DNA of 64,000 nt, from positions 62,001 through 126,000 of the forward strand of contig NZ_VATY01000005.1 in the NCBI RefSeq assembly GCF_005885635.1, read 5' to 3'. The DNA comes from Maribacter algarum (ex Zhang et al. 2020). Its GTDB lineage: Bacteria; Bacteroidota; Bacteroidia; Flavobacteriales; Flavobacteriaceae. A model generated the notes under the pieces. The model was not told where the DNA came from. It ran no database searches and was given only the letters and a program-made list of their open reading frames with translations. Position numbers and translations under genes: made by a program. Shown one piece after another: positions 54,392 through 63,667 of this stretch. The number at the start of each line of letters is the position of its first letter. Position 1 is the first letter of the stretch.

Positions 54392-56485
54392 ATGAATCTA
54401 AATAGTGTTTTAACGCTTGTTTTTATTGGGGTTTTGAGAGCCTCTGTTTTTGGGCAAGAAATACCTGTTCAAAAAGATTCAGTACTTATTCAAGATTTAG
54501 ACGAGGTAATTGTTACCGCCACACGTACGGTTCGACAGCTTTCTTCAGTGCCACTTCCAGTAACTTTGATTTCTAAAAAACAGCTACAAAAAACTGGAGT
54601 AATTCGTCTGGATGAAATTCTAAACGAACAAACGGGAATTACTACCGTTGCAGACCAAAGTGGATTTAACGGGATACAAATTCAAGGTATTTCTTCGGAT
54701 TATGTGATGATTTTAATTGATGGGGTTCCTTTGGTAGGAAGGTCTGCTGGAAACTTCGATTTAAGTCGATTGGCTGTTGGAAATATTCAACAGATTGAAA
54801 TTGTAAAAGGTCCCTCCTCAAGTCTATATGGTTCAGAAGCCTTGGGTGGCGTGGTCAATATTATTACCGAAATACCAAAAGAAGCTTCTTTGAATGGAAA
54901 CGTCTCTTATCGTTTTGCTTCATTCAATACCCAAGATGCCAACCTTAGTATCAAACAGAAGTTTAAGAAGTTCGGCTATTCGTTTTATGGAAACTCCTTG
55001 CGTAGCGATGGCTATGACCTGCGCCCCGAAGTTGAAGGGCAAACAGTAAATCCCTTTGAGAATTACACCTTTAATGGCCAGCTATTCTATAACTTCTCTG
55101 ATCAGTTGAAGTTATTTACTTCGGCGAGATACTATATGGAGAATCAGGATGTGACACTTTCAGTGAATGACCAGTTGATTGAGGGCTTGAGCGATATCAA
55201 TGATGCCAATGCACATATTCGTTTGGATTCTGAAATCAATACGAAATTGCAATTGCAATATGAGTTTTACTATACAAATTATAAGGCTTCCGAAGAATTG
55301 CAAAATACGGTTTCCAATACACTGTTTAGCCAAAATGACTACGACCAAAAGCTATTTCGGCCAGAAATAAGAGCTACGTATACCGTTAAATCAAAAAATG
55401 CCATAACAGCGGGAATAGGCTATAGTCATGAAAATCTGGACCGAACATTTTTCGACCAAAAAGTTTCCTTTGATTCGCAATATGTTTATGCGCAGTATGA
55501 TTTTTATCCATGGAAAAAACTAAACCTCATTCTAGGAGCTCGTTTTGATAACCATAGTGAATATCAATCACAATTTAGCCCGAAGGCTTCCCTGAACTTC
55601 AAACTGAGTGATGCGATTTCCCTGAAAGGCTCTGTGGGCTCAGGATTTAAAGCTCCCGATTTTAGACAACTTTATTTCGATTTTACCAATGCGGCAGTAG
55701 GCTATACGGTTTTAGGATATAATGTCGCCATGGATAAGGTAAAGGCGTTGGATTCCCAAGGACAACTTTCAGATATTCTATTTGACCTTGAGGACTTAGA
55801 AACACCTTTACGAGCTGAAAGTTCGGTAGGGTACAATATCGGGGCGGGTTATACAAAAGCCAAAGTGAAATTGAACTTTAACCTATTTCGAAACGACTTT
55901 AAGAACCTGATTGATACAAGGGCGATTGCCAGAAAGACAAACGGACAAAATGTATTTAGCTATGCCAATTTCGACCGTATTTATACTACAGGTTTAGAAC
56001 TGGATGCAGAGTATAAACTCACTGATAAACTAACACTTTCCGGAGGATATCAGTTGTTATACGCAAAAGACAAAGAAAAAAAGGTGGCTTTGGAACGGGG
56101 CGAGGTATTTGCGCGTGACCCCAAGTCGCTGCAAACGGTTGCTCTAGACAATTCCGATTATTTCGGGCTCGTCAACCGTTCCAGGCACACCGCCAATTTT
56201 AAGCTATTTTACGAAGTCCCAAAATGGAATTTCAACACCAACCTGCGAATCAACTATAGAAGTAAGTACGGACTTTTCGACGGTAACGGCAACGGAATCA
56301 TAGATACCTATGACACCACTTTTGTAAATGGCTATGCCCTAGCCAACCTCACTTTGAACAAGATATTTTCTGATAAATACACTTTGCATCTAGGAGCGAA
56401 TAATCTCTTTGATTATCAAGATGCAGAAAACATACCCGGTCTCGCCGGAATACAACTATTCACCAAAATAAACATTCAATTTTAA
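54392..56485 (+). CDS. TonB-dependent outer-membrane receptor
   Basis: 697 residues. A signal peptide (ending VFGQ) is followed by a TonB-box-like DEVIVTATRTVR, a plug domain (about 45-155) with IQGISSDYVMILIDGVPLVGR and VKGPSSSLYGSEALGGVVNIIT, then a 22-strand barrel ending in FTKINIQF. It has no CarboxypepD-like N-terminal domain, so it is not SusC-like. With the HmuY-like gene 11 bases later it fits heme or siderophore uptake; the ligand is inferred from context only. Confidence 0.92.
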   Translation: MNLNSVLTLVFIGVLRASVFGQEIPVQKDSVLIQDLDEVIVTATRTVRQLSSVPLPVTLISKKQLQKTGVIRLDEILNEQTGITTVADQSGFNGIQIQGISSDYVMILIDGVPLVGRSAGNFDLSRLAVGNIQQIEIVKGPSSSLYGSEALGGVVNIITEIPKEASLNGNVSYRFASFNTQDANLSIKQKFKKFGYSFYGNSLRSDGYDLRPEVEGQTVNPFENYTFNGQLFYNFSDQLKLFTSARYYMENQDVTLSVNDQLIEGLSDINDANAHIRLDSEINTKLQLQYEFYYTNYKASEELQNTVSNTLFSQNDYDQKLFRPEIRATYTVKSKNAITAGIGYSHENLDRTFFDQKVSFDSQYVYAQYDFYPWKKLNLILGARFDNHSEYQSQFSPKASLNFKLSDAISLKGSVGSGFKAPDFRQLYFDFTNAAVGYTVLGYNVAMDKVKALDSQGQLSDILFDLEDLETPLRAESSVGYNIGAGYTKAKVKLNFNLFRNDFKNLIDTRAIARKTNGQNVFSYANFDRIYTTGLELDAEYKLTDKLTLSGGYQLLYAKDKEKKVALERGEVFARDPKSLQTVALDNSDYFGLVNRSRHTANFKLFYEVPKWNFNTNLRINYRSKYGLFDGNGNGIIDTYDTTFVNGYALANLTLNKIFSDKYTLHLGANNLFDYQDAENIPGLAGIQLFTKINIQF

Positions 56486-56496
56486 ATTCAATTCTT

Positions 56497-57123
56497 ATGA
56501 AAATGACATCCAAATTTTTGACACTACTTTTTATAGCAACAGTTTTCAACTCATGCAATGATGATGACAATGAACCATCATTAGTTGCTGTTGAAAGTAA
56601 AACTGCAACCAATATTCCTGCTCCACAAACAGGAGGGCAGGGACAACCGGTAGGCGGACCTTTTACGAAATTTAGTTTTGCTACTAGTGCAGTAACTACA
56701 AGTGATACGGATTGGGATATCGCTTTCCGAGGAACAACAATTGCCTTAAATGGCGGAGCCGTTACAGGTACAGATGATGAGCCGACAAGAAATGGCAATG
56801 CAGGCGCTTCAATCGCCTCTGGTACTTTTGTAAGTATTTCAGATGCCGCAGGATTAACTTTTGCTCAAGATGCGGATGGGGCTTTTGCTATCCCCACAGG
56901 TAGTGATAATGGCTGGTACAACTACAACCCACAAGTAAATCAAATTTCACCCATTCCGGGAAAGGTTTTGGTTATCAGAACACATGACGATAGATATGCG
57001 AAGGTTGAGGTTTTAAGTTATTATAAAGATGCGCCGGCCCAGCCTGATGCAACTTCGGAATCGCGTTATTACACTTTTAATTACGTCTACAATCCCAATG
57101 AAGGAGAGACTTCTTTGGAATAA
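56497..57123 (+). CDS. HmuY-like heme-binding lipoprotein
   Basis: 208 residues. The signal ends in FNSC (Cys 20), so it is a lipoprotein. The all-beta HmuY core is visible: FTKFSFATSAVTTSDTDWDIAFRGTTIALNGG and GKVLVIRTHDDRYAKVEVLSYYKDAP, ending in RYYTFNYVYNP. HmuY of Porphyromonas captures heme for its receptor; the heme-ligand residues cannot be assigned with confidence here. Cotranscribed with the TonB receptor. Confidence 0.88.
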   Translation: MKMTSKFLTLLFIATVFNSCNDDDNEPSLVAVESKTATNIPAPQTGGQGQPVGGPFTKFSFATSAVTTSDTDWDIAFRGTTIALNGGAVTGTDDEPTRNGNAGASIASGTFVSISDAAGLTFAQDADGAFAIPTGSDNGWYNYNPQVNQISPIPGKVLVIRTHDDRYAKVEVLSYYKDAPAQPDATSESRYYTFNYVYNPNEGETSLE

Positions 57124-57147
57124 ATGAGTTTGAGTTGGTTTAGTTTG

Positions 57148-57187
57148 AAAGGTCCATTTTTCTTGGTTAGTTGATGGGCCTTTTTTT
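57148..57187 (+). terminator. Terminator of the TonB-HmuY operon
   Basis: aaaggtccat (57148-57157) pairs with atgggccttt (57174-57183) with one G-U pair, followed by seven T. Confidence 0.75.
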
Positions 57188-57240
57188 ATCAATCTTCTAG
57201 TCTTTGCAACACAATATTGCCTTATCGTTAAATCTTTAAG

Positions 57241-57297
57241 TTTATTTAGATTTAATTTAAATAAAGTTTGTTCAAACCAAATTTGATGTTAAATTTG
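57241..57297 (+). promoter_or_regulatory. 25-bp palindrome and promoter of the porin-like gene
   Basis: The palindrome at 57241-57265 matches its own reverse complement at 11 of 12 arm positions (arm TTTATTTAGATT). It abuts a -33 TTG (57268-57270) and a -7 TAAATTTG (57290-57297), 19 bases apart. Expected transcript start about 57304. Confidence 0.65.
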
Positions 57298-57341
57298 CGC
57301 TTCGAAAAATTACCTATCTATAACAAGTCTAAATAAGAATA

Positions 57342-58526
57342 ATGTCAAAACAACTTCTTTTACCTTTCGTTTTTTTTCTTTTAACCATAAGTTTTTCCTT
57401 TAGCCAAACACAGACCGATTCTATCACTTTTGTTCCGCAATCACAATTAAATGCTGCCCAGCGATTGCTTTCTGGTAATTACGCTTCTGCGGTAACCGTA
57501 AGTGCGTATGCAGAGATTCTGTATAATCAACCTGAAGCGGATAATGGAGAACTCGACGTACAACGAATGGTATTGCTTTTCGGTTATCGATTTAATGAAA
57601 AAACACAGTTCATTACTGAAGTTGAACTAGAGCATGTGAATGAAGTTTTCATTGAACAGGCCTTTGTAAATTATGCTATTGGTAGTAATGTTAGTTTACG
57701 TGGTGGATTGATGTTGGTCCCCATGGGAATTATCAATGAATTCCATGAACCAACAACTTTTAACGGGACTGAAAGACCGGCTATGGATAATGCTATAGTG
57801 CCAACTACGTGGAGAGAAATCGGTATTGGTGCCGCAGGTCGATTCAATGATATTTCCTTAGGATATCAGGTTTATGTTTTTAACGGATTTAAATCTACAG
57901 AAGCTAATGGTGAAGGTGGCTTATCAGGCTTCCTAAAGGGTTCTAATGGCTTAAGAGGTGGTCGCCAGAAAGCCATTCAATCTACTATTGATAGTCCTAC
58001 ATTATCTGCAAAATTAGACTATTATGGTATTCCCGGATTGCGTTTGGGCTTTTCCGGATACTTTGGAAAAACACAAGCGACCGACGATATCGAAGAAATT
58101 GAGGGCGCAAATATTGGCATCAGTATGCTAGGCTTAGATGCCCGTTATGCTTATCAGAGATTTACAGCTAGAGGGCAGTTTGTTCATGCTTCGCTTTCGG
58201 ATACCGATTTATATAATACTGCCACGGGAAGAGACTTGGGTAGTGCTTTACAAGGGTTTTATGTGGAAGGTGCTTACAATCTTCTTCCGATGACCAAAAA
58301 GCAAAAACTATTTGCCTTTGCTCGTTATGAAAAGTTCAATACGCATGCTAATACCGCAGGTGATTTGGTAGCCAATGATGCTTACGACAGAACTGATGTT
58401 ACAACAGGTCTTACCTATCATATTGCTCCAGGAGTAGTTGTGAAAGGGGATTACCAATTCCGTTCCAACGCATCGGATGTCGATACAAAAGACAGATTGA
58501 ACTTCGGTATAGGAGTTTGGTTCTAA
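57342..58526 (+). CDS. Porin-like outer-membrane beta-barrel protein
   Basis: 394 residues with a signal peptide (ending SFSFSQ). The chain alternates aromatic strands (ELDVQRMVLLFGYRFNEKTQFITEVELEHVN, LFAFARYEKFNTHA) and ends with GVWF, an outer-membrane C-terminal signature. It resembles porins of the phosphate-selective (OprO/P) type but the specific substrate is unknown. It has its own palindrome-associated promoter and lies upstream of the second FMN-binding gene. Confidence 0.75.
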   Translation: MSKQLLLPFVFFLLTISFSFSQTQTDSITFVPQSQLNAAQRLLSGNYASAVTVSAYAEILYNQPEADNGELDVQRMVLLFGYRFNEKTQFITEVELEHVNEVFIEQAFVNYAIGSNVSLRGGLMLVPMGIINEFHEPTTFNGTERPAMDNAIVPTTWREIGIGAAGRFNDISLGYQVYVFNGFKSTEANGEGGLSGFLKGSNGLRGGRQKAIQSTIDSPTLSAKLDYYGIPGLRLGFSGYFGKTQATDDIEEIEGANIGISMLGLDARYAYQRFTARGQFVHASLSDTDLYNTATGRDLGSALQGFYVEGAYNLLPMTKKQKLFAFARYEKFNTHANTAGDLVANDAYDRTDVTTGLTYHIAPGVVVKGDYQFRSNASDVDTKDRLNFGIGVWF

Positions 58527-58613
58527 GAAACTGGTTAGTGTTTAATTCCTTCTCCGCTTTGATGAAAGTCGAATGAGAAGGGATTAAAATTGTTAACAAA
58601 AAATAAGGTTATT

Positions 58614-58646
58614 TTTATTGAGATTGATTCTAAATTAATACATTTG
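58614..58646 (+). promoter_or_regulatory. 25-bp palindrome and -7 box of the second FMN-binding gene
   Basis: The palindrome 58614-58638 (TTTATTGAGATT...TAAATTAA, 9 of 12 arm positions) directly precedes the -7 box TACATTTG (58639-58646). Only three bases separate the box from the ATG at 58650, so the transcript would begin at or next to the start codon. Confidence 0.55.
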
Positions 58647-58649
58647 CCC

Positions 58650-59186
58650 ATGCTTCAGAAAAAAAGATTTTTTGGTGTTGTATTGTTCAGTGCAATGGTC
58701 TTATTTGGTTTTGGACTTCCTAAAAATGTTCAGAAAAAAGTAACCAAAGAGGTTCAGAAAGCATTTGAAATTGAGAGTTTCCAGATGCATGCTATTGCAA
58801 TATCCGAAGAACTCAATGCAAAAATTCCAAGTAAAATAGGTACAGATAACTTTTATAAACTGACGCAATCTAATGAGCTCATAGGTTATGCTTTCGTAGA
58901 TCAAGCACCGAGTAAGACGGCTAAATTCGATTACTTGGTTGTATTTGATGCTGATTTAAAGGTGAAGCATTCCAAGGTACTTATCTACCGCGAGGAATAT
59001 GGTGGTGAAATTGGGAGTAAAAGATGGTTAAAACAATTCCTTGGCAAAACTGGGGGAGACCGTGTTGACCACGAAACTAATATCGATGGTATTGCCGGGG
59101 CAACGATTTCAGTTCGTTCAATGACTAATGCAATGGATGACTTATTGCAAACTATAGAAATACTTCAAGCAAATAAAGCCTTGTAA
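58650..59186 (+). CDS. FMN-binding domain protein, exported (paralogue)
   Basis: 178 residues from the ATG at 58650, which begins a hydrophobic signal or anchor (MLQKKRFFGVVLFSAMVLFGFG). The FMN-attachment-type motif is DGIAGATISVRSM. It is clearly paralogous to the protein at 52823-53377. It overlaps the next gene by one base (TAATG), so the two are coupled; the partner is a four-helix membrane protein, which suggests a membrane redox pair. Confidence 0.83.
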   Translation: MLQKKRFFGVVLFSAMVLFGFGLPKNVQKKVTKEVQKAFEIESFQMHAIAISEELNAKIPSKIGTDNFYKLTQSNELIGYAFVDQAPSKTAKFDYLVVFDADLKVKHSKVLIYREEYGGEIGSKRWLKQFLGKTGGDRVDHETNIDGIAGATISVRSMTNAMDDLLQTIEILQANKAL

Positions 59187-59686
59187 TGCATTACAATGGG
59201 CTTTTACTTTCTTTTCCCAAGGAAATAAAAATCTTTATCGCAGCTTTCGTTGTTATTCTATCCATTGGCTTTTTTACAGGCTTACTTTTTGTATCTCAGA
59301 CGAGTACAACGTCTCCCAATGGAATTGTAGAAAACTACAACGGTAATGAAGAAGACGAAGATGCTGAGGTCATGAAGTTCAAAAAGAGTGAACGCGAAAT
59401 GTTAACTATCGTACATACCCATATTCTTTCCATGTCTTTTATTTTCTTTTTGTTAGGGGGATTGGTTTGGTTGACGAAGCTTTCTAAAAAATTGAAACTC
59501 TTTTTAACCGTTGAACCTTTTGTTTCGGTAGTATTGACTTTCGGAGGCATCTATTTTCTATGGACGGGCCTTCTATGGATGAAATACGTAGTTGCTTTCT
59601 CTGGATTTTTAATGACAGCAACCTTTACGATTTCTGCAATTTTAGTGCTATACCAATTGACTTTGAAACCTGCTGAAAGTAACTAA
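59186..59686 (+). CDS. Small polytopic membrane protein of unknown function
   Basis: 166 residues. Four hydrophobic segments are visible: IKIFIAAFVVILSIGFFTGLLFV, MLTIVHTHILSMSFIFFLLGGLVW, LTVEPFVSVVLTFGGIYFLWTGLLWM and VAFSGFLMTATFTISAILVLY. An acidic loop (NEEDEDAEVMKFKKS) lies between helices 1 and 2; two histidines (TIVHTHIL) sit in helix 2 and could ligate heme. Translationally coupled to the FMN-binding protein. Family unnamed. Confidence 0.65.
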   Translation: MHYNGLLLSFPKEIKIFIAAFVVILSIGFFTGLLFVSQTSTTSPNGIVENYNGNEEDEDAEVMKFKKSEREMLTIVHTHILSMSFIFFLLGGLVWLTKLSKKLKLFLTVEPFVSVVLTFGGIYFLWTGLLWMKYVVAFSGFLMTATFTISAILVLYQLTLKPAESN

Positions 59687-59738
59687 AGGAATCCCAATAA
59701 AAATCACTACATTTGCTCGCAATTAATCCTTAATTGCT

Positions 59739-61211
59739 ATGCAAGCTCACCTTGACAAAATTGTTGGAGAAGGTCTTACTTACGATGACGTACTCCTTGT
59801 TCCTGCCTTTTCAGAAGTACTTCCCAGAGAAGTAAATATTCAAGCCAAATTCACACGTAATATTACTATCAATGTGCCTATTGTTTCCGCTGCCATGGAT
59901 ACGGTTACTGAATCGCGCATGGCCATTGCTATTGCACAAGAGGGCGGTATTGGGGTTTTGCACAAGAACATGACAATCGAGCAACAAGCGATTAAGGTCC
60001 GAAAGGTAAAGCGGGCAGAGAGTGGTATGATTTTGGATCCCGTTACGATGCCCCTTGATTCCAAGGTCAGTGATGCCAAGGCCAATATGAAGGAACATAG
60101 CATCGGAGGAATTCCAATTGTTGATGATGAAGGCAAATTAATCGGTATTGTTACCAATCGTGATTTACGTTTCGAAAAAAATAATGAAAGACCAATTTCA
60201 GAGGTGATGACCTCAGAAAATTTGGTTACGGCCGCAGAAGGAACTTCCCTCTCGGAAGCCGAAGACATTTTACAAGAACATAAAATTGAAAAACTACCCG
60301 TAGTAAATAAAGACAACAAGCTTGTCGGATTGATTACTTTCAGGGATATTACCAAGCTCACTCAAAAACCAATCGCGAATAAAGACCAATACGGAAGGCT
60401 CCGTGTTGCCGCGGCCTTAGGTGTTACCGGAGATGCAGTGGATAGGGCAGAAGCATTGGTAAATGCAGGAGTTGACGCTGTAGTTATTGATACGGCTCAT
60501 GGTCATACAAAAGGTGTTGTTGCCGTCTTAAAGGAGGTTAAAAAGAAATTTCCTAAACTCGAAGTTATCGTCGGTAATATTGCTACTGGTGAAGCAGCCA
60601 AATATTTGGTTGAGGCCGGAGCAGATGCTGTTAAAGTAGGAATCGGTCCAGGATCCATATGTACAACTAGAGTAGTAGCCGGGGTAGGTTTTCCGCAATT
60701 CTCAGCCGTACTAGAAGTAGCTGCTGCCATCAAAGGAAGTGGAGTTCCAGTAATCGCCGATGGAGGAATTCGTTATACAGGAGATATTCCCAAAGCCATC
60801 GCAGCGGGCGCTGATACTGTAATGTTGGGTTCACTGCTAGCTGGAACAAAAGAATCTCCGGGAGAAACAATTATATACGAAGGAAGAAAATTCAAGTCGT
60901 ATCGTGGTATGGGTTCTGTGGAAGCCATGAAGCAGGGTTCGAAAGACCGGTATTTTCAAGATGTGGAAGATGATATTAAAAAATTGGTGCCGGAAGGTAT
61001 TGTGGGTCGGGTTCCTTATAAAGGTGAATTGTATGAGAGCATTCACCAATTTGTCGGTGGGTTAAGAGCAGGAATGGGCTATTGTGGCGCAAAAGATATA
61101 GCTAAACTTCAAGATACAGGTCGCTTTGTTAAGATAACCGCAAGCGGCATCAATGAGAGTCATCCTCATGATGTAACCATTACCAAGGAATCCCCTAATT
61201 ATAGCAGATAA
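59739..61211 (+). CDS. guaB: Inosine-5'-monophosphate dehydrogenase
   Basis: 490 residues. The catalytic TIM barrel is interrupted by a CBS pair (about 95-205: [44 protein letters not shown] and its repeat). The catalytic loop [15 protein letters not shown] holds the active Cys, with NAD site [26 protein letters not shown] and the Arg-Tyr flap [22 protein letters not shown]. It oxidises IMP to XMP for guanine nucleotides. A possible -7 box (TACATTTG, 59708-59715) lies upstream. Confidence 0.96.
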   Translation: MQAHLDKIVGEGLTYDDVLLVPAFSEVLPREVNIQAKFTRNITINVPIVSAAMDTVTESRMAIAIAQEGGIGVLHKNMTIEQQAIKVRKVKRAESGMILDPVTMPLDSKVSDAKANMKEHSIGGIPIVDDEGKLIGIVTNRDLRFEKNNERPISEVMTSENLVTAAEGTSLSEAEDILQEHKIEKLPVVNKDNKLVGLITFRDITKLTQKPIANKDQYGRLRVAAALGVTGDAVDRAEALVNAGVDAVVIDTAHGHTKGVVAVLKEVKKKFPKLEVIVGNIATGEAAKYLVEAGADAVKVGIGPGSICTTRVVAGVGFPQFSAVLEVAAAIKGSGVPVIADGGIRYTGDIPKAIAAGADTVMLGSLLAGTKESPGETIIYEGRKFKSYRGMGSVEAMKQGSKDRYFQDVEDDIKKLVPEGIVGRVPYKGELYESIHQFVGGLRAGMGYCGAKDIAKLQDTGRFVKITASGINESHPHDVTITKESPNYSR

Positions 61212-61269
61212 AACCATATTGATTGATACAAAGAATTCCCCCATTTTGCCTTGACATCTCTTCTAAGTG

Positions 61270-62079
61270 ATGAAAATAGGCATACATATCACTTTCTTTT
61301 ATGTGGAAGACAGACTGCCTTACCTGCAAAAAGTTGTTCAGAATATATATGAACTTAAGGCCGAGACCCAGATTTTCATTTACACCAACGAAGAATTTGA
61401 ATTACCATTTCAAGAAGGTTCCATTCAGTATATCATTTATAAGTACCAAAAGAATATTTTTAGATTCGGTTACAATAGTCTTTTTAATAGAATGGGTTTA
61501 AAACAGCTCTTACACCCATTTTACTTGACGTGGGAGAATAGGGAAAAGATTTCTGCGAGGATAGAGGAATTTGACGTTCAAGTTTATTTGGAGGATGATA
61601 TGGCCTTTACACAAGAAAATCTTGAGTATTGGTTACAACATAAGGATGCCGTTTTAAAAGCAAACTACAATTTGGGTTTTTTACGCACAGAATTAGACAG
61701 CCAAGATGTGTATATAACCGATCTTACTAGCCCGCTTTCCCAAACAGTTGAAATTAATGGCGATCATTACCTTCTCAACAATAATAATCCCTATTACGGA
61801 TTTTGGATAATGGACAAGATTGAATTGAAAAAATTTATTCAAAGCGAAGAATGGTCTATGCAATTTGAGCAATATGGAATTCGTGAAAAATCTGCAATTG
61901 GTTGGCATGGAGAAAATATGTCAAAATATAAAGGTACTTTAATACCATTGGAAACTCGAGAAACGGGTCATTTTACGAGTGAAGGTGCCGCTATACGACA
62001 TTTACCAAATAACTATATTGGCCATGAGACGTTTTGTACGGTAAAGTTTCCGATTGCAATTGAGGATTTGAATACCTAA
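61270..62079 (+). CDS. Glycosyltransferase-like protein of unknown specificity
   Basis: 269 residues from the ATG at 61270 (a GTG at 61267 is in frame before it). The N-terminal MKIGIHITFFYVEDRLPYLQKVVQNIYELKAETQIFIYTNE resembles a GT-A Rossmann strand-helix unit, and VQVYLEDDMAFTQENL supplies an acidic EDD that could be the metal-binding DxD equivalent. No family is certain. It lies 55 bases after guaB and 23 before a methyltransferase gene, so a sugar or polymer modification pair is possible. Confidence 0.6.
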   Translation: MKIGIHITFFYVEDRLPYLQKVVQNIYELKAETQIFIYTNEEFELPFQEGSIQYIIYKYQKNIFRFGYNSLFNRMGLKQLLHPFYLTWENREKISARIEEFDVQVYLEDDMAFTQENLEYWLQHKDAVLKANYNLGFLRTELDSQDVYITDLTSPLSQTVEINGDHYLLNNNNPYYGFWIMDKIELKKFIQSEEWSMQFEQYGIREKSAIGWHGENMSKYKGTLIPLETRETGHFTSEGAAIRHLPNNYIGHETFCTVKFPIAIEDLNT

Positions 62080-62102
62080 ATTCTCTGTTTTAAATACGAA
62101 TT

Positions 62103-62750
62103 ATGGATTATAATAATAAAGCTGGCGATTACTTTAATCACGAACGTCCAGAAATGTTGGCTTTTCTTCCCGAAGGTTGTAAACGTGTTTTGGATATTGG
62201 TTGTGGTGAAGGCACTTTTATTAAGCAAGTTAAAGACAAATATAAGACGGAAACCTGGGGCATTGAACTTATGGAAAAACCAGGTAAAGAAGCTGAAAAG
62301 GTATTGGACAAAGTATTTATTGGTCCTTGTGAGAACTTTATTGAGGAGCTTCCTGATAATTACTTCGATGTTATTTATTGCAATGATGTTTTGGAACATT
62401 TGGTGGACCCGTATTCCGTTTTAGGAATCATTAAAAACAAATTGTCTAAAAATGGAGTTGTGATTAGCTCCATACCAAATATTAGATATCACTATGCCTT
62501 CAAGAAAATAATACTACAAAAGAAGTTTGAATATGAAGGGCATGGAATTTTCGACAAGACCCACATGCGGTTTTTTACAAAAAGTAGTATTGCAAAAATG
62601 TATGCCGATCAAGGCTATACTGTTTTAAGTCATAAGGGGGTTAATCGTACTAGGTCGTTAAAGCCTTATTTATATAACATTCCGTTCTTCTTTACGGCTA
62701 TGGATATGTTTTATTTGCAATATGCAACCGTGGCAAAGAAATCAGACTAA
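62103..62750 (+). CDS. Class I SAM-dependent methyltransferase
   Basis: 215 residues. SAM motif I is VLDIGCGEGTFIKQVK, and YFDVIYCNDVLEHLVDPYSVLGII is the acceptor-side motif of Methyltransf_11/UbiE-like enzymes. The lid region MRFFTKSSIAKMYADQGY recalls enzymes acting on sugars or glycan precursors. Substrate unknown. Adjacent to the glycosyltransferase-like gene. Confidence 0.87.
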   Translation: MDYNNKAGDYFNHERPEMLAFLPEGCKRVLDIGCGEGTFIKQVKDKYKTETWGIELMEKPGKEAEKVLDKVFIGPCENFIEELPDNYFDVIYCNDVLEHLVDPYSVLGIIKNKLSKNGVVISSIPNIRYHYAFKKIILQKKFEYEGHGIFDKTHMRFFTKSSIAKMYADQGYTVLSHKGVNRTRSLKPYLYNIPFFFTAMDMFYLQYATVAKKSD

Positions 62751-62818
62751 ATTGATAATGAACCGTTTATAGGAATTAATTATTAACTTCGAGGTACAAA
62801 TAACTTAATCCCCCTAAA

Positions 62819-63592
62819 ATGGAAAACGGAAAATCATCAAAAAAAATCACAAAGATTGTCGATGACACTATGTCAACGGAATCTGGTAGTAATGACGCTA
62901 CATGGTCGCCGACAGCGGAAAGTAAGTCAAAAGCAACCACATTTAGAATTATTGCAGTATTAGGCTGGCTATTGGCTATTGGCTGTCAAGTCTTCGCTTA
63001 TTTTAAACTACAAGAAGTCCCGGTCAATATGACTTGGATGATTGGCTTAATCGTTGTCGCCCTTATTTTTGCAATAATCGGGAATATACTTTGGAAAAAG
63101 TCGAATCGTTTAGATCCGGCATCAGAGAAGAATAAAACGAAGTTCTTTATTCAGAATCAGTTAGGTTTGATAATTAGCGTTTTGGCATTTCTACCCATGG
63201 TCATCCTTATTTTTACCAACAAAAACTTGAACGGAAAGCAAAAAGGTATTTTAGGAACTATTGCCATTGCCGCGCTGGCGGCAGCGGGTTTAACAGGTAC
63301 CGAATTCAATCCGGCTTCTGTTGAACAATATACAGAACAGACGAAGCAGGTCGAACTGCTCAATGATGGTGTAAATAGCGTCTATTGGACACCTTCTGGT
63401 AGAAGTTATCATTTGTATCAAGATTGTTCCTATATCAATGGCAAGCGAACCAATGAGATTTTTCAAGGGACTGTTGCTAAAGCGAGGGAATTGAAAAAGA
63501 TTACTGACCTGTGTGATAGATGTCAAGGCAAAGCCAAAAAAGCAAAAGCTCTAGATGTAGGTACGGAACTTCAGAAGACAGGTTCAGATTAA
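62819..63592 (+). CDS. Four-helix membrane protein with Zn-binding motif domain
   Basis: 257 residues. Four hydrophobic segments (about 43-65, 72-93, 115-133, 143-160) precede a soluble C-terminal domain: VYWTPSGRSYHLYQDCSYI followed by ITDLCDRCQG. This HxxxxC plus CxxC pattern resembles the short zinc-binding domain found at the end of many bacterial nuclease and competence-related proteins (VYxTxTGxKYH..C..L...C..C). Whether it acts on nucleic acid is not shown. Family unnamed. Confidence 0.65.
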   Translation: MENGKSSKKITKIVDDTMSTESGSNDATWSPTAESKSKATTFRIIAVLGWLLAIGCQVFAYFKLQEVPVNMTWMIGLIVVALIFAIIGNILWKKSNRLDPASEKNKTKFFIQNQLGLIISVLAFLPMVILIFTNKNLNGKQKGILGTIAIAALAAAGLTGTEFNPASVEQYTEQTKQVELLNDGVNSVYWTPSGRSYHLYQDCSYINGKRTNEIFQGTVAKARELKKITDLCDRCQGKAKKAKALDVGTELQKTGSD

Positions 63593-63667
63593 GAAGATTC
63601 ACAAAAAATACTTACTATAAAGTGTTCTTTCAATTTGTTTTGAAAGGGCACTTTTTAGTTTTGTACT

